Shown here piece after piece: positions 45,646-55,424 of a stretch of DNA of 64,000 nt. The notes beneath the pieces were generated by a model. It saw nothing but the letters and a program-made list of their open reading frames with translations. It searched no databases and was not told the DNA's origin. The position numbers and the translations under genes are program-made. Positions within the stretch are counted from its first letter, which is position 1; each line of letters begins with the position of its first letter. This DNA is from an uncultured Clostridia bacterium (lineage in GTDB: Bacteria; Bacillota; Clostridia; Christensenellales; Borkfalkiaceae): NCBI GenBank assembly GCA_944367565.1, contig CALVWR010000001.1, positions 62,001 through 126,000 on the forward strand, read 5' to 3'.

Positions 45646-46212
45646 TCAGAACGGCAACACGCCGAGATGTTCCAGCAGAATCTTCAGACCGATCAAAATC
45701 AGCACGACGCCGCCGAAAATTTCGGCTTTTCCCGAAAAGCGGTTTCCGACTTTATTGCCGATCAGTACGCCGACGGCGCAGATCGCAAACGTGATCGCGC
45801 CGATCACGCCGCAGCCGAGCCAGATATTTGTTTCCGTGGCGACAAACGTGATGCCGACGACCAGTGCGTCGATACTCGTGGCGACCGCCATCAGCAACAG
45901 CATCTTGATATGTAAGCCTTCTTCCGCCTGTTCTTCTCCGCCTTTCACCGCCTCCACGATCATTTTGATCCCGAGAAAACTTAGTAAAGCAAAGGCGATC
46001 CAGTGATCGACCGGTTCTATGACCGTCTTCAGCCAGAAACTTACGCCGTACCCGATCAGCGGCATCAATGCCTGAAACAGTCCGAAGGTAAACGCGATCA
46101 GAAACAGATGCCTGATATTCAGTTTTTTCATTTCCAGCCCGCGGCACATCGACACCGCAAACGCATCCATTGCCAATGCGACCGCCGTGGATAAAAGTTC
46201 GATCCAGTTCAT
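45646..46212 (-). CDS. mntP: Manganese efflux pump MntP
   Basis: A 188-residue, six-helix membrane protein. The start 'AVALAMDAFAVSMCRGL' and the inverted repeat 'MAVATSIDALVVGITF' carry the paired Asp residues typical of MntP/YebN. It exports Mn(II). It lies alone, 100 bp after the ilvB stop. No yybP-ykoY manganese riboswitch pattern was seen in that gap, so regulation is not evident. Confidence 0.93.
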   Translation of the reverse strand: MNWIELLSTAVALAMDAFAVSMCRGLEMKKLNIRHLFLIAFTFGLFQALMPLIGYGVSFWLKTVIEPVDHWIAFALLSFLGIKMIVEAVKGGEEQAEEGLHIKMLLLMAVATSIDALVVGITFVATETNIWLGCGVIGAITFAICAVGVLIGNKVGNRFSGKAEIFGGVVLILIGLKILLEHLGVLPF

Positions 46213-46279
46213 GCAGTTATCACTTTATTTTACGATTTGTTTTTCCGATTATTCTGCCAAAACGTTTTTTTTACAAAAT

Positions 46280-46303
46280 TTGCGCCGCAATTCTGCGGCG
46301 CAA
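46280..46303 (-). terminator. Hairpin at the end of the ilv/leu operon
   Basis: Stem TTGCGCCGCA with TGCGGCGCAA and a four-base loop, ten bases after the ilvB stop. On the minus strand it is followed by ATTTTG, a weak T run. Confidence 0.65.
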
Positions 46304-46312
46304 TGCGCTTTT

Positions 46313-48001
46313 TTATAATTTCGGTTTTTCCGACATAATCTCATTGATCGCCTTTCCCGGTGCCACCATCGGCAAAACGAAATCATCGATATCGATCTCC
46401 GCGTCGATGACGGCGGGCGCGTTCTTTTGGAGCGCCGCTTTCAATGCGGCGTCGAACTCCTCTTTGTTCTTCGCCCGATACCCGTCCACGCCGTACGCTT
46501 CGGCAAGTTTCACAAAATCCGGACCGCGGTCCGTCAGCGTCGTTTCGGAATACCGCTTTCCGTAGAACATCGTCTGCCATTGCCGCACATTCCCCAGCAC
46601 ATGGTTGTCCATGATGACGATGATCACCGGAATATGATAATACTGTAACGTGCAAAGTTCGTTGCAGTTCATGCGGAAGCTGCCGTCGCCCGCGATGGAA
46701 ATCACGGGATACCGATCGCCGAGCCCCACTTTGGCGCCCATCGCCGCTCCCGTGCCGAACCCCATCGTTCCGAGTCCTCCGGAGGTGATCAGCGTACGCG
46801 GCCGCAGATACTTGCCGAATTGCGCCGTCCATAACTGATTCTGCCCGACTTCCGTGGCAAGCACCGCTTTATCTTCCGTAAATTCATAAATCTTCTTCAG
46901 AATATATTCGGGATTCAACGGCGCATCCGCGCTGTCTTTATGCGGAAAATCCGCTTTGTACGCCGAAATCTCCTGCAAGAAAGCCCCGTCGCCGATCGGA
47001 TTGATCCTCTCGTTCAGCGCTTTCAAGACCTCTTTCGCATCCCCGACGAGTTCCTGCGTGATCCTGACGTTTTTGCAGATCTCCGCCGCGTCGATATCGA
47101 TGTGAATGATCTTCGCGTTCTTCACGAACTTCGCCGTGTTGGACGTCACCCTGTCGGAAAAGCGCATCCCGATCGCCACGACCACGTCCGCGCTGTTGAT
47201 GCCGATATTCGACGCCTTCGTTCCGTGCATACCGATCATGCCCATGAATTTTTCGTCGTCTGTCGGATAGGAGCCGAGTCCCATCATCGTGGACGATACC
47301 GGACAGTTGAGCTTTTCGACAAACGTTTTCAGTTCTTTCTCCGCTCCCGAAGAGATCACGCCGCCGCCGCTGACCACAAACGGTCTCTTTGCCCCGTTCA
47401 GCAAGGCAACCGCCTTTTCCAGACTTTCGCTTTCCTTATACGGCGCGGGACGGTACTCTTTCGGTTTTTCCGGCACATATTCCGTTTCCTGCGCCGTCGC
47501 GTCCTTCGTGATGTCGATGAGCACCGGTCCGGGTCTTCCCGACTTTGCAATATAAAACGCTTCCCGTACGGTATCTGCCAATTCCGCCGCGTCCGATACG
47601 ATAAAGTTATGTTTCGTGATCGGCATCGTGATGCCTGTAATATCCACTTCCTGGAAAGTGTCCCTGCCCAGCAGGTTCTTCGCCACGTTACAGGTGATCG
47701 CGACCACGGGCGAGGAATCCATATATGCCGTTGCGATCCCCGTGACCAGATTCGTCGCTCCCGGTCCCGACGTCGCAAAACAAACGCCCACCTTGCCGGT
47801 AGCGCGCGCGTACCCGTCCGCCGCGTGCGCCGCCCCCTGCTCGTGCGCCGTCAGATAGTGCCGGATCTTGCCGTTCATATTATAGAGTTCGTCGTAAATA
47901 TTCAGAATCGTTCCCCCCGGATATCCGAATACCGTATCCACACCCTGTTCCAAAAGACAGTGCAGCAGAATCTGTGCGCCGTTCATCATCTTTTTTTCCA
48001 T
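46313..48001 (-). CDS. ilvB: Acetolactate synthase large subunit
   Basis: A 562-residue thiamine-diphosphate enzyme that condenses pyruvate with pyruvate or 2-oxobutyrate, the first common step to valine and isoleucine. The catalytic Glu is in HEQGAAHAADGYAR. The TPP/Mg motif is GDGSFRMNCNEL with downstream 'NHVLGNVRQWQTMFYGKRY'. It needs the small subunit IlvN, which is encoded at the other end of the same operon. AAGGAG precedes the ATG. It is the last gene of the operon. Confidence 0.96.
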   Translation of the reverse strand: MEKKMMNGAQILLHCLLEQGVDTVFGYPGGTILNIYDELYNMNGKIRHYLTAHEQGAAHAADGYARATGKVGVCFATSGPGATNLVTGIATAYMDSSPVVAITCNVAKNLLGRDTFQEVDITGITMPITKHNFIVSDAAELADTVREAFYIAKSGRPGPVLIDITKDATAQETEYVPEKPKEYRPAPYKESESLEKAVALLNGAKRPFVVSGGGVISSGAEKELKTFVEKLNCPVSSTMMGLGSYPTDDEKFMGMIGMHGTKASNIGINSADVVVAIGMRFSDRVTSNTAKFVKNAKIIHIDIDAAEICKNVRITQELVGDAKEVLKALNERINPIGDGAFLQEISAYKADFPHKDSADAPLNPEYILKKIYEFTEDKAVLATEVGQNQLWTAQFGKYLRPRTLITSGGLGTMGFGTGAAMGAKVGLGDRYPVISIAGDGSFRMNCNELCTLQYYHIPVIIVIMDNHVLGNVRQWQTMFYGKRYSETTLTDRGPDFVKLAEAYGVDGYRAKNKEEFDAALKAALQKNAPAVIDAEIDIDDFVLPMVAPGKAINEIMSEKPKL

Positions 48002-48022
48002 GTTTTCCGCGCTCCTTTGCGC

Positions 48023-49678
48023 TTATTTGAGTACCGCTCCTTCGTCCGCCGACGACACCATCCGCGCATACCGCGCGAGATATCCCGTCGCTTCGTGGAC
48101 CGTCGGTTGGAATTCCTTTCTTCTCTTTTCCAGCTCTTCCTCGCTCACAAGCAGGTTGATGCTGTAATTCTTCATGTCGATGGCGATCTTGTCCCCGTTC
48201 CTGACGAGTCCGATCGGTCCGCCGACCGCCGCTTCCGGCGAAACGTGTCCGATCGCCGCGCCCCGCGTCGCTCCCGAAAAACGCCCGTCGGTGATGAGCG
48301 CCACCGTCTTGTCCAGACCCATGCCGCAGATCGTCGCCGTCGGCATCAGCATCTCGCGCATACCGGGACCGCCTTTCGGACCTTCGTAACGAATCACCAC
48401 CACGTCGCCCGCCTTTACCGCGCCGCCCGTGATGCCCTTGATCGCCTCTTCTTCACTGTCGAACACGACGGCAGTCCCCGTATTGACCAACATCTCCGGC
48501 GCTACGGCGCTGCGCTTCACCACGCAGCCGTCCGGCGCGAGATTGCCCTTCAGAATGGCGAGACCGCCCGTCGCCGAATAGGGATTATCCATCGGCCGGA
48601 TGACCGTTTGATCCGACACCTTTGCCCCCGCGATGTTTTCCGCCACCGTCCTTCCCGTCACGGTCAGAAGATCGGTGTGCAGTAAACCTTTTTCCTCGAG
48701 CTCCTTCATGACGGCATACACGCCGCCCGCATGATAGAGATCGACCATAAAATGTTTGCCCGCCGGCGCAAGTTTGCATACGTTGGGCGTGACTTCGCTG
48801 ACCTTGTTGATGAGCGAAAGATCGATCTTAACCCCCGCTTCCCGCGCGATCGCCGGAATGTGCAACACCGTATTCGTGCTGCACCCCAGCGCCATATCCA
48901 CGGTGAAAGCGTTTTCAAACGCCTTTTCGGTGAGGATGTCGCGGGGACGGATATTCTTTTTGAGAAGTTCCATCACCTTCATGCCCGAATGTTTTGCAAG
49001 TCTCAGCCGTTCGGAATAGACCATGGGAATCGTGCCGTTTCCTTCGAGCGCCATGCCGAGGGCTTCCGTGACGCAGTTCATGGAGTTCGCCGTGAACATT
49101 CCCGCGCACGACCCGCAGGTGGGACACGCTTTGCTCTCGTATTCCCCGAGCTCTTCCGCCTTGATCTTGCCGCTCTTCACCGCGCCTGCCGCCTCGAACA
49201 TTTCGGTAACGCTGATCCTCTCGCCGTGTATATAGCCATTGAGCATGGGTCCGCCCGCACAGACGATCGCGGGGATATTCACCCGCGCCGCCGCCATCAG
49301 CATCCCCGGCACGATCTTATCGCAGTTGGGAATCAGTACCATCGCGTCGAAAGCGTGCGCCTTGGCAAGACACTCCACCGAATCCGCGATGAGTTCGCGG
49401 GTCACGAGCGAATATTTCATGCCCTCGTGTCCCATGGCGATGCCGTCGCAAACGCCGATCGCGGGAACGGTAACGGGATTTCCGCCCGCCAGACGGACGC
49501 CGGCTTTTACCGCTTCCGCGATTTTATTGAGTTCCGTATGTCCCGGAATGATGTCGCTCTGCGCAGATACGACGCCGACCAGCGGAAGGGCAATTTCCTC
49601 ATCGGTAAACCCCAACGCCTTCATCAGCGAACGGTGCGCCGCTTTATCCAATCCGATTTTCGTTTTATCGCTGTTCAT
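48023..49678 (-). CDS. ilvD: Dihydroxy-acid dehydratase
   Basis: A 551-residue iron-sulfur enzyme that forms the 2-oxo acid precursors of valine and isoleucine. Cluster cysteines lie in [11 protein letters not shown] and [18 protein letters not shown]. The active region '[18 protein letters not shown]' and '[20 protein letters not shown]' are standard. Twelve bases separate it from leuB, and it is followed closely by ilvB. Confidence 0.96.
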   Translation of the reverse strand: MNSDKTKIGLDKAAHRSLMKALGFTDEEIALPLVGVVSAQSDIIPGHTELNKIAEAVKAGVRLAGGNPVTVPAIGVCDGIAMGHEGMKYSLVTRELIADSVECLAKAHAFDAMVLIPNCDKIVPGMLMAAARVNIPAIVCAGGPMLNGYIHGERISVTEMFEAAGAVKSGKIKAEELGEYESKACPTCGSCAGMFTANSMNCVTEALGMALEGNGTIPMVYSERLRLAKHSGMKVMELLKKNIRPRDILTEKAFENAFTVDMALGCSTNTVLHIPAIAREAGVKIDLSLINKVSEVTPNVCKLAPAGKHFMVDLYHAGGVYAVMKELEEKGLLHTDLLTVTGRTVAENIAGAKVSDQTVIRPMDNPYSATGGLAILKGNLAPDGCVVKRSAVAPEMLVNTGTAVVFDSEEEAIKGITGGAVKAGDVVVIRYEGPKGGPGMREMLMPTATICGMGLDKTVALITDGRFSGATRGAAIGHVSPEAAVGGPIGLVRNGDKIAIDMKNYSINLLVSEEELEKRRKEFQPTVHEATGYLARYARMVSSADEGAVLK

Positions 49679-49690
49679 ATTTTTCTCCGT

Positions 49691-50749
49691 TCAGATCCTT
49701 TCGGCAATCAGTTTCCCCATTTCCTTCGTGCCGACCTTCTTCATGCCTTCCGACCAGATATCGCCGGTGCGGTAGCCCTCGTCGAGCGTCTTTGTGACGG
49801 CTTCTTCGACGGCGCGCGCCTCCTCTTCCAAATCGAAGGAATATCTGAGCATCATCGCCGCCGACAGAATCGTGGCGATGGGGTTTGCGATATCCTTGCC
49901 CGCGATATCGGGCGCCGAACCGTGAATGGGTTCGTACATCCCGCGTTTCGTCTCGCCGAGGCTCGCCGACGCCAGCATTCCGATCGACCCTGTGAGCATA
50001 CTCGCTTCGTCGGACAGGATGTCGCCGAACATATTTTCCGTGACGATGACGTCGAACTGATGGGGATTGCGGATGAGCTGCATCGAGCAGTTGTCTACGT
50101 ACAAAAAGGACGTTTCCACTTCGGGATAATCCTTCGCCACGCGGGCGGCAACTTCTCTCCACAGGCGGGACGTTTCCAGAATATTCGCTTTATCGACGAC
50201 GGTGACCTTCTTTCTTCTCTTCATCGCGGCGTCATATCCCACGCGCAGCACGCGCTCGATCTCTTTCACGGAATAATTGAGGGTGTCGTAGGCGCCGTCC
50301 TCCGTTCTGCCGCGCTTGCCGAAGTAAAGCCCGCCGGTCAGTTCGCGCACAATGAGGATATCGAGGGAATCCCCGATGATCTCCGCTTTGAGCGGGCAGG
50401 CGTCTTTGAGCTGTCTGTGCAGGACCGCCGGGCGCAGGTTGGCGAACAGTCCCAGCGAGCCGCGCAAGCCCAAAAGCGCCTTTTCGGGGCGGTCGTTGCC
50501 GCCGAGGTGATCCCACTTCGGTCCGCCGACTGCGCCGAGCAGAACGGAATCGGACGCTTTGCAAGCGTCGATAGTGTCCTGCGGCAACGGGCAACCGCAA
50601 GTGTCGATGGCGATGCCGCCCGCCGGTTTTTCCGTAAAGGTAAATGTATGATTGAATTTTTTTCCGATGACGTTCAGAACGTTCTTCGCTTCCGCGACGA
50701 CGTCGGGACCGATGCCGTCCCCCGATACCGTAACAATGTTAAAGTTCAT
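49691..50749 (-). CDS. leuB: 3-isopropylmalate dehydrogenase
   Basis: A 352-residue NAD-dependent oxidative decarboxylase of leucine synthesis. 'GDGIGPDVVAEAKNVL', 'LRGSLGLFANLRPA', 'VRELTGGLYFGKRG' and 'EPIHGSAPDIAGKDIANPIA' are the family motifs, with Arg and Asp residues for substrate and metal. It starts ten bases after the GH1 gene's stop, an unusual neighbour for leuB. In most operons leuD would precede it directly. Confidence 0.96.
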   Translation of the reverse strand: MNFNIVTVSGDGIGPDVVAEAKNVLNVIGKKFNHTFTFTEKPAGGIAIDTCGCPLPQDTIDACKASDSVLLGAVGGPKWDHLGGNDRPEKALLGLRGSLGLFANLRPAVLHRQLKDACPLKAEIIGDSLDILIVRELTGGLYFGKRGRTEDGAYDTLNYSVKEIERVLRVGYDAAMKRRKKVTVVDKANILETSRLWREVAARVAKDYPEVETSFLYVDNCSMQLIRNPHQFDVIVTENMFGDILSDEASMLTGSIGMLASASLGETKRGMYEPIHGSAPDIAGKDIANPIATILSAAMMLRYSFDLEEEARAVEEAVTKTLDEGYRTGDIWSEGMKKVGTKEMGKLIAERI

Positions 50750-50759
50750 TTGTTTCTCC

Positions 50760-52037
50760 TTATTTTTTAAGTGTGGGAATCGATTTTAAATATTTCCGCA
50801 AAATATCCTGTTTAAATGCCTTGTTTTCGATGATTTCTTTATAAAAATACGCCGAGGGTTTGGGTGTGCGCGCAAATGTTTGTCTATCCACCCCGACCAT
50901 TCCGAACCGCGGCGCATAAGAACTCCATTCATAATTATCCATAAACGACCAATACAAATAGCCGCGTACGTCCACCCCCGTTTGCCGCGCGGCGTTCAGC
51001 GCGGATAAAAACTCGGCGATGTAGATGATGCGAAAATCGTCGTTATCGCAACAACAACCGTTTTCGGTGATATAAACGGGTTTGTCCATACAGCGCGTTA
51101 ATCCGTTAAACATCGTTTCCGGCCAAAATTCTTCCAAGTAAAAGGGCTCGGAAATCATTTGCATGTGCGTGTACGGCATACTACGCGTTTTGCATTTGGC
51201 TTTGCGCGCGTCTACCATTTGCCGCACATATAAATTGATCGACCAAAAATCACAAGTGCCTTTGATCTCTTTGTCGTAAATGCCGTCTTTTCCCGGAACA
51301 ACCAACTCGCCCGTGCGAATCGCGTGGAAGAAAAACTCGTTATCCACCGCGTCCAAATACCCTTGCAACGCCGTGTCGAACGGGTCGGACTGCCTTGCGC
51401 CGTAATACTGCAAAAGCGCGTGCGCACTGCTTACGGGCGCGGAAGAATATTCTTTGATGATTCGATATGCCCGCGCGTGGCAGATGGTTTTGTTAAATTT
51501 ACGGTTCAAAAAACGTTCGGTCGTGCCTAAATTAAACTCGTTAAAAACATTCCAAAAATCAACATAAGGGCTGATAATCGGCAAAATGTAACGCAAATAC
51601 CGCTCAAAATAGGCGAAGTTATCCAAATCGAAAAAGCCGTTTTTTTCTTCGAACCACAGCGGCATCGAAAAGTGCACGAGCGTTACAAACGTTTTAATCC
51701 CGTTCTTTTTGAGAAGTTCGAGTTCGTGCACGTAATGCGCCGTAGCCGCCTTATCGAATACGCCTTCTTGCGGCTCGATGCGCGCCCACTCTACGCCCAT
51801 ACGATACGCTTTATGACCGAGCGCGGCAAGCAGTTTCACGTCTTCGTCAACCATATTGTAATGGTTGCACGCCTTGCCCGATACTTGAAATTTCGGGTTA
51901 CGCAAAACTTCTTCTTGCTCGTACTTCCAATGCCCCGAATGTACATTATCCCCTTCGATTTGATGCGGCGCGGTTGCGCTGCCTAACAAAAAATCTTCGG
52001 GCAACGTAAAATCGGGCAAATTAAATATGTCAAACAT
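50760..52037 (-). CDS. GH1 family beta-glycosidase inserted in the leucine operon
   Basis: A 425-residue cytoplasmic GH1 enzyme. The N-terminal GSATAPHQIEG is the family start. The acid/base is Glu167 in WNVFNEFN (usually TFNEP) and the nucleophile Glu325 in VYITENG. Later 'GYLYWSFMDNYEWSSYAPRFG' is a canonical signature. It hydrolyses beta-glucosides or phospho-beta-glucosides; the subtype is not clear. It lies between leuD and leuB, 15 and 10 bp away, with no promoter of its own visible. Its AT-richer codon use differs from both neighbours, so it was probably acquired and inserted without breaking the operon. Confidence 0.9.
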   Translation of the reverse strand: MFDIFNLPDFTLPEDFLLGSATAPHQIEGDNVHSGHWKYEQEEVLRNPKFQVSGKACNHYNMVDEDVKLLAALGHKAYRMGVEWARIEPQEGVFDKAATAHYVHELELLKKNGIKTFVTLVHFSMPLWFEEKNGFFDLDNFAYFERYLRYILPIISPYVDFWNVFNEFNLGTTERFLNRKFNKTICHARAYRIIKEYSSAPVSSAHALLQYYGARQSDPFDTALQGYLDAVDNEFFFHAIRTGELVVPGKDGIYDKEIKGTCDFWSINLYVRQMVDARKAKCKTRSMPYTHMQMISEPFYLEEFWPETMFNGLTRCMDKPVYITENGCCCDNDDFRIIYIAEFLSALNAARQTGVDVRGYLYWSFMDNYEWSSYAPRFGMVGVDRQTFARTPKPSAYFYKEIIENKAFKQDILRKYLKSIPTLKK

Positions 52038-52052
52038 TTTCCCCGTTTCCCC

Positions 52053-52547
52053 TTATTTTGCGTTTTTGGCGTTGATATAGGGAATCAACCCGCCCGCTTG
52101 AATGATGTTTTGCATAAATTCGGGGTACGGTTCGCCTTTATAGGACTTGCCCGTCGTTTCGTCGGTGATGACGCCGGTATCGAAATCGACGGAAACCTTA
52201 TCCCCCGCGGAGATCCCCTTGACCGCCTCTTCGCATTCGATAATCGGCAAGCCGATATTGATGGAATTGCGGTAAAAAATACGCGCGAACGTGGAAGCGA
52301 TAACACAGCTTATGCCCGACGCCTTGATGGCGATGGGCGCGTGTTCTCTCGAAGAGCCGCAACCGAAGTTCTTATCGGCGACGATAATGTCGCCTTCCTT
52401 GACGTTTTTGACGAAATCCTTATCGATGTCTTCCATGCAGTGCTTCGCGAGCTCCGCGGGTACCGACGTGTTCAAATACCGCGCGGGAATGATGACGTCC
52501 GTATCGACGTTGTCTTTATATCTGAAAACTTTTCCGCAAACTTTCAT
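52053..52547 (-). CDS. leuD: 3-isopropylmalate dehydratase small subunit
   Basis: A 164-residue swivel-domain subunit. '[18 protein letters not shown]' and '[21 protein letters not shown]' are diagnostic. It completes the LeuC iron-sulfur subunit to isomerise 2- and 3-isopropylmalate; it may also serve the citramalate route. It lies 15 bp downstream of leuC and just before the inserted GH1 gene. Confidence 0.96.
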   Translation of the reverse strand: MKVCGKVFRYKDNVDTDVIIPARYLNTSVPAELAKHCMEDIDKDFVKNVKEGDIIVADKNFGCGSSREHAPIAIKASGISCVIASTFARIFYRNSINIGLPIIECEEAVKGISAGDKVSVDFDTGVITDETTGKSYKGEPYPEFMQNIIQAGGLIPYINAKNAK

Positions 52548-52562
52548 TGTAAATTCCTCCTC

Positions 52563-53828
52563 TTACAGTCCGAGTTCTTCCGGAGCGGAGATCTTGCCCG
52601 TCACGGCGCTTGCCGCCGCCACCGCGGGGCTTGCAAGATACACTTCCGAATCGACGTGTCCCATTCTCCCCACGAAGTTGCGGTTCGTGGTGGAAACGGC
52701 GCGTTCGCCCGCGGCGAGAATGCCGAGGTGACCGCCGAGACACGGTCCGCAGGTCGGGAACGAGAAGATCGCGCCGGCGTCGATGAAAATATCGACGAGC
52801 CCTTCCTTGATCGCCTGCTTATAGATCTTCTGCGTGCCGGGAATGATGATGGTACGCACGCCCTTTTTCACGCGTCTGCCCTTTAAGATCTGCGCCGCAA
52901 TGCGAAGATCGGAGATTCTCCCGTTGGTGCAGGACCCGATCACGACCTGATCGATCTTCACATCGCCCACTTCGTCGATGGTGCGGGTGTTTTCCGGAAG
53001 ATGCGGAAACGCAACCGTTTCCTTGATCTCGGAAAGATCGATGTCGTAAACCTTTTCGTATTCCGCGTCGGCATCCGCCTGATAGACGGTATACGGTTTA
53101 GATGAATGTTCTTTGATATATTCGATTGTCTTTTCGTCCACTTCGAAGATGCCGTTCTTCGCGCCCGCCTCGATCGCCATGTTCGCCATGCAGAGCCGAT
53201 CGTCCATCGAAAGCGAATGCATTCCTTCTCCGCCGAATTCCATGCTCTTATACAGCGCGCCGTCCACGCCGATCATCCCGATGATATGCAGGATCACGTC
53301 CTTGCCGCTCACCCAGCCGTTCAGCTTTCCTTTCAGATTGAACCGCAATGCGCCGGGAACCTTGAACCACGCTTTTCCCGTAGCCATGCCCGCCGCCATA
53401 TCCGTGCTTCCGACGCCCGTCGAAAACGCGCCGAGCGCACCGTAAGTACAGGTGTGAGAATCCGCCCCGATGACGAGATCGCCCGCGACTACAAGCCCCT
53501 TTTCGGGAATCAGCGCGTGTTCGATGCCCACTTCCCCGATTTCGAAATAATTCGTAATATCCATCTTTTTGGCGAATTCGCGGATATATTTACACTGCTC
53601 CGCCGCTTTGATATCCTTGTTCGGCGTAAAGTGATCGGGGACGATTGCCACCTTGTCCTTGTCAAAAACCTTGTCCGCACCGAATTTCCCGAATTCCGTG
53701 ACCGCCACCGGCGTCGTGATATCGTTGCCCAGCACCAGATCGAGATCGGCTTCGATCAACTGTCCCGCCTTCACCGAATCGAGGTGCGCGTGATGCGCCA
53801 GAATTTTCTGCGTCATTGTCATTCCCAT
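52563..53828 (-). CDS. leuC: 3-isopropylmalate dehydratase large subunit
   Basis: A 421-residue aconitase-family subunit. The 4Fe-4S ligands are in [13 protein letters not shown] and [13 protein letters not shown]. Early '[18 protein letters not shown]' and '[20 protein letters not shown]' fit the archaeal-type LeuC/HacA clade, which can act on both isopropylmalate and citramalate. It starts two bases after the cimA stop. Confidence 0.95.
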   Translation of the reverse strand: MGMTMTQKILAHHAHLDSVKAGQLIEADLDLVLGNDITTPVAVTEFGKFGADKVFDKDKVAIVPDHFTPNKDIKAAEQCKYIREFAKKMDITNYFEIGEVGIEHALIPEKGLVVAGDLVIGADSHTCTYGALGAFSTGVGSTDMAAGMATGKAWFKVPGALRFNLKGKLNGWVSGKDVILHIIGMIGVDGALYKSMEFGGEGMHSLSMDDRLCMANMAIEAGAKNGIFEVDEKTIEYIKEHSSKPYTVYQADADAEYEKVYDIDLSEIKETVAFPHLPENTRTIDEVGDVKIDQVVIGSCTNGRISDLRIAAQILKGRRVKKGVRTIIIPGTQKIYKQAIKEGLVDIFIDAGAIFSFPTCGPCLGGHLGILAAGERAVSTTNRNFVGRMGHVDSEVYLASPAVAAASAVTGKISAPEELGL

Positions 53829-53830
53829 TT

Positions 53831-55423
53831 TTACTCTGTATCCTCCCGTTGAACTTTCCTTTCTTCATCTTTAATCAGTTTATATTCCAGCGCGTCCGTC
53901 AAAGCGATGAGACTCGCTTCGATGATGTCGCGCGAAACGCCTACCGTCGTCCAGACGTCTTCCTTATCGCTGCTTTCGATCAGCACTCTCGTCACCGCGG
54001 AACTCGTTTCCCTGCTGTCGAGAATCCGCACCTTATAGTCTGTAAGTTTGAATTCTTTCAAGGACGGATAGAACCGTTCGAGCGCTTTTCGGAGCGCTAC
54101 GTCCAGCGCGTTGACCGGACCGTTTCCTTCCGCACCCGTGATCTCCGCGTTTCCGTTCACCAGAACTTTCACGATCGCCGCCGCGGGAGCGAAATCCTCC
54201 CCGACGCGCTGTTCCCCGATGGTTTTGAACTTTTCCAGCGAGAAAAACGGCTTGTAGGTTCCGAGCTGCTTGCGGATCAGCAGTTCGAACGACGCCTCCG
54301 CCCCTTCGAACTGATATCCTCTGAACTCCATTTCCTTGATGCGTTCGATGACCTTTGCCGTCACCGGATCGTTCTTTTTCACCGACGGATCGACGCGGCG
54401 GATCTTTTCCAGCACCGTGCTGCGCCCCGCCACTTCGCTCATTAAAAACCGCCGTTCGTTGCCCACCGATTCGGGGGGGACGTGCTCGAAGGAACGGCTC
54501 GATTTGTTTACGCCGTCGATGTGCATCCCCGCCTTATGCGCAAACGCCGATTTGCCGACATACGGCATCCCGCGGCTTAAACGCACGTTGGAAATCTCCG
54601 CCACCCTGCGGCTGATCTCCGTCAGGCGCTTCAGATCCCCCGCGACGCACTGTACGCCGCGCTTCAACTGCAGATCCGCGACGATCGTGGAAAGATTGGC
54701 ATTGCCGCATCTCTCCCCGTACCCGACCAGCGTGCCCTGCACATGCCCCGCGCCGGCTGAAACCGCCGCGATGGAATTTGCCACCCCGCAGCCCGTATCG
54801 TCATGCGCGTGTATGCCGACCTCGCAACCGAGTTCCGCCTTCACCGCGCGTACGATCCCGGCAATCTCGTCGGGAAAACAGCCGCCGTTGGTATCGCATA
54901 GCACCACGATGTCCGCGCCGGCGCGTTCCGCCGCCTTCACCGTTTCCATCGCGTATGTCGGATTGTTCTTGTATCCGTCGAAAAAATGCTCCGCGTCGAA
55001 GATCACTTTCTTTCTGTTCGCTTTCAGATACGCCACCGTATCGGCGATCATCGCGAGGTTCTCTTCCTTTGTCGCTTTGAGAATTTCCGTCACGTGAAAA
55101 TCCCACGATTTTCCGAAAATGCTCACCGCCTCCGTCCCCGCGCCGACCAATGCCGCTAAATTGGCGTCCTCCTCGCAGGAAACACCTTTGCGCCGCGTCG
55201 AACCGAACGCCGTCAGAACGGCGTTTTGAAAAGACACCGCCGCCACTTCCTTGAAAAATTCGATATCTTTCGGGTTGGACGCGGGATTTCCCGCTTCGAT
55301 GTACGCCACGCCCAGTTCGTCGAGCGCGCGACAGATATTGATCTTGTCGGTCACGGAAAAGGAGATTCCCTCGGCCTGCGCGCCGTCGCGCAGCGTGGAA
55401 TCCAGAACGGTTATCTTTTCCAT
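53831..55423 (-). CDS. cimA: (R)-citramalate synthase
   Basis: A 530-residue HMGL-like enzyme that joins pyruvate and acetyl-CoA to citramalate, opening a threonine-independent path to 2-oxobutyrate and isoleucine. It starts with '[19 protein letters not shown]', typical of CimA rather than LeuA (which has DGEQSPG). '[19 protein letters not shown]' carries the barrel His. The C-terminal regulatory domain (about 400-520) is present, suggesting isoleucine feedback. One base separates it from leuA. LeuCD and LeuB in the same operon can complete the route. Confidence 0.93.
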   Translation of the reverse strand: MEKITVLDSTLRDGAQAEGISFSVTDKINICRALDELGVAYIEAGNPASNPKDIEFFKEVAAVSFQNAVLTAFGSTRRKGVSCEEDANLAALVGAGTEAVSIFGKSWDFHVTEILKATKEENLAMIADTVAYLKANRKKVIFDAEHFFDGYKNNPTYAMETVKAAERAGADIVVLCDTNGGCFPDEIAGIVRAVKAELGCEVGIHAHDDTGCGVANSIAAVSAGAGHVQGTLVGYGERCGNANLSTIVADLQLKRGVQCVAGDLKRLTEISRRVAEISNVRLSRGMPYVGKSAFAHKAGMHIDGVNKSSRSFEHVPPESVGNERRFLMSEVAGRSTVLEKIRRVDPSVKKNDPVTAKVIERIKEMEFRGYQFEGAEASFELLIRKQLGTYKPFFSLEKFKTIGEQRVGEDFAPAAAIVKVLVNGNAEITGAEGNGPVNALDVALRKALERFYPSLKEFKLTDYKVRILDSRETSSAVTRVLIESSDKEDVWTTVGVSRDIIEASLIALTDALEYKLIKDEERKVQREDTE

Positions 55424-55424
55424 C

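Noticed and set aside
46213..46312. Possible yybP-ykoY manganese riboswitch before mntP
   Set aside because: The gap is 100 bp and already holds the ilvB terminator; no conserved aptamer sequence is visible.
46940..48685. 581-codon plus-strand open frame over ilvB and ilvD
   Set aside because: Mirror frame, Arg-rich, no ribosome-binding site.
48731..50770. 679-codon plus-strand open frame across leuB and ilvD
   Set aside because: It spans two well-supported genes on the other strand and has no domain.
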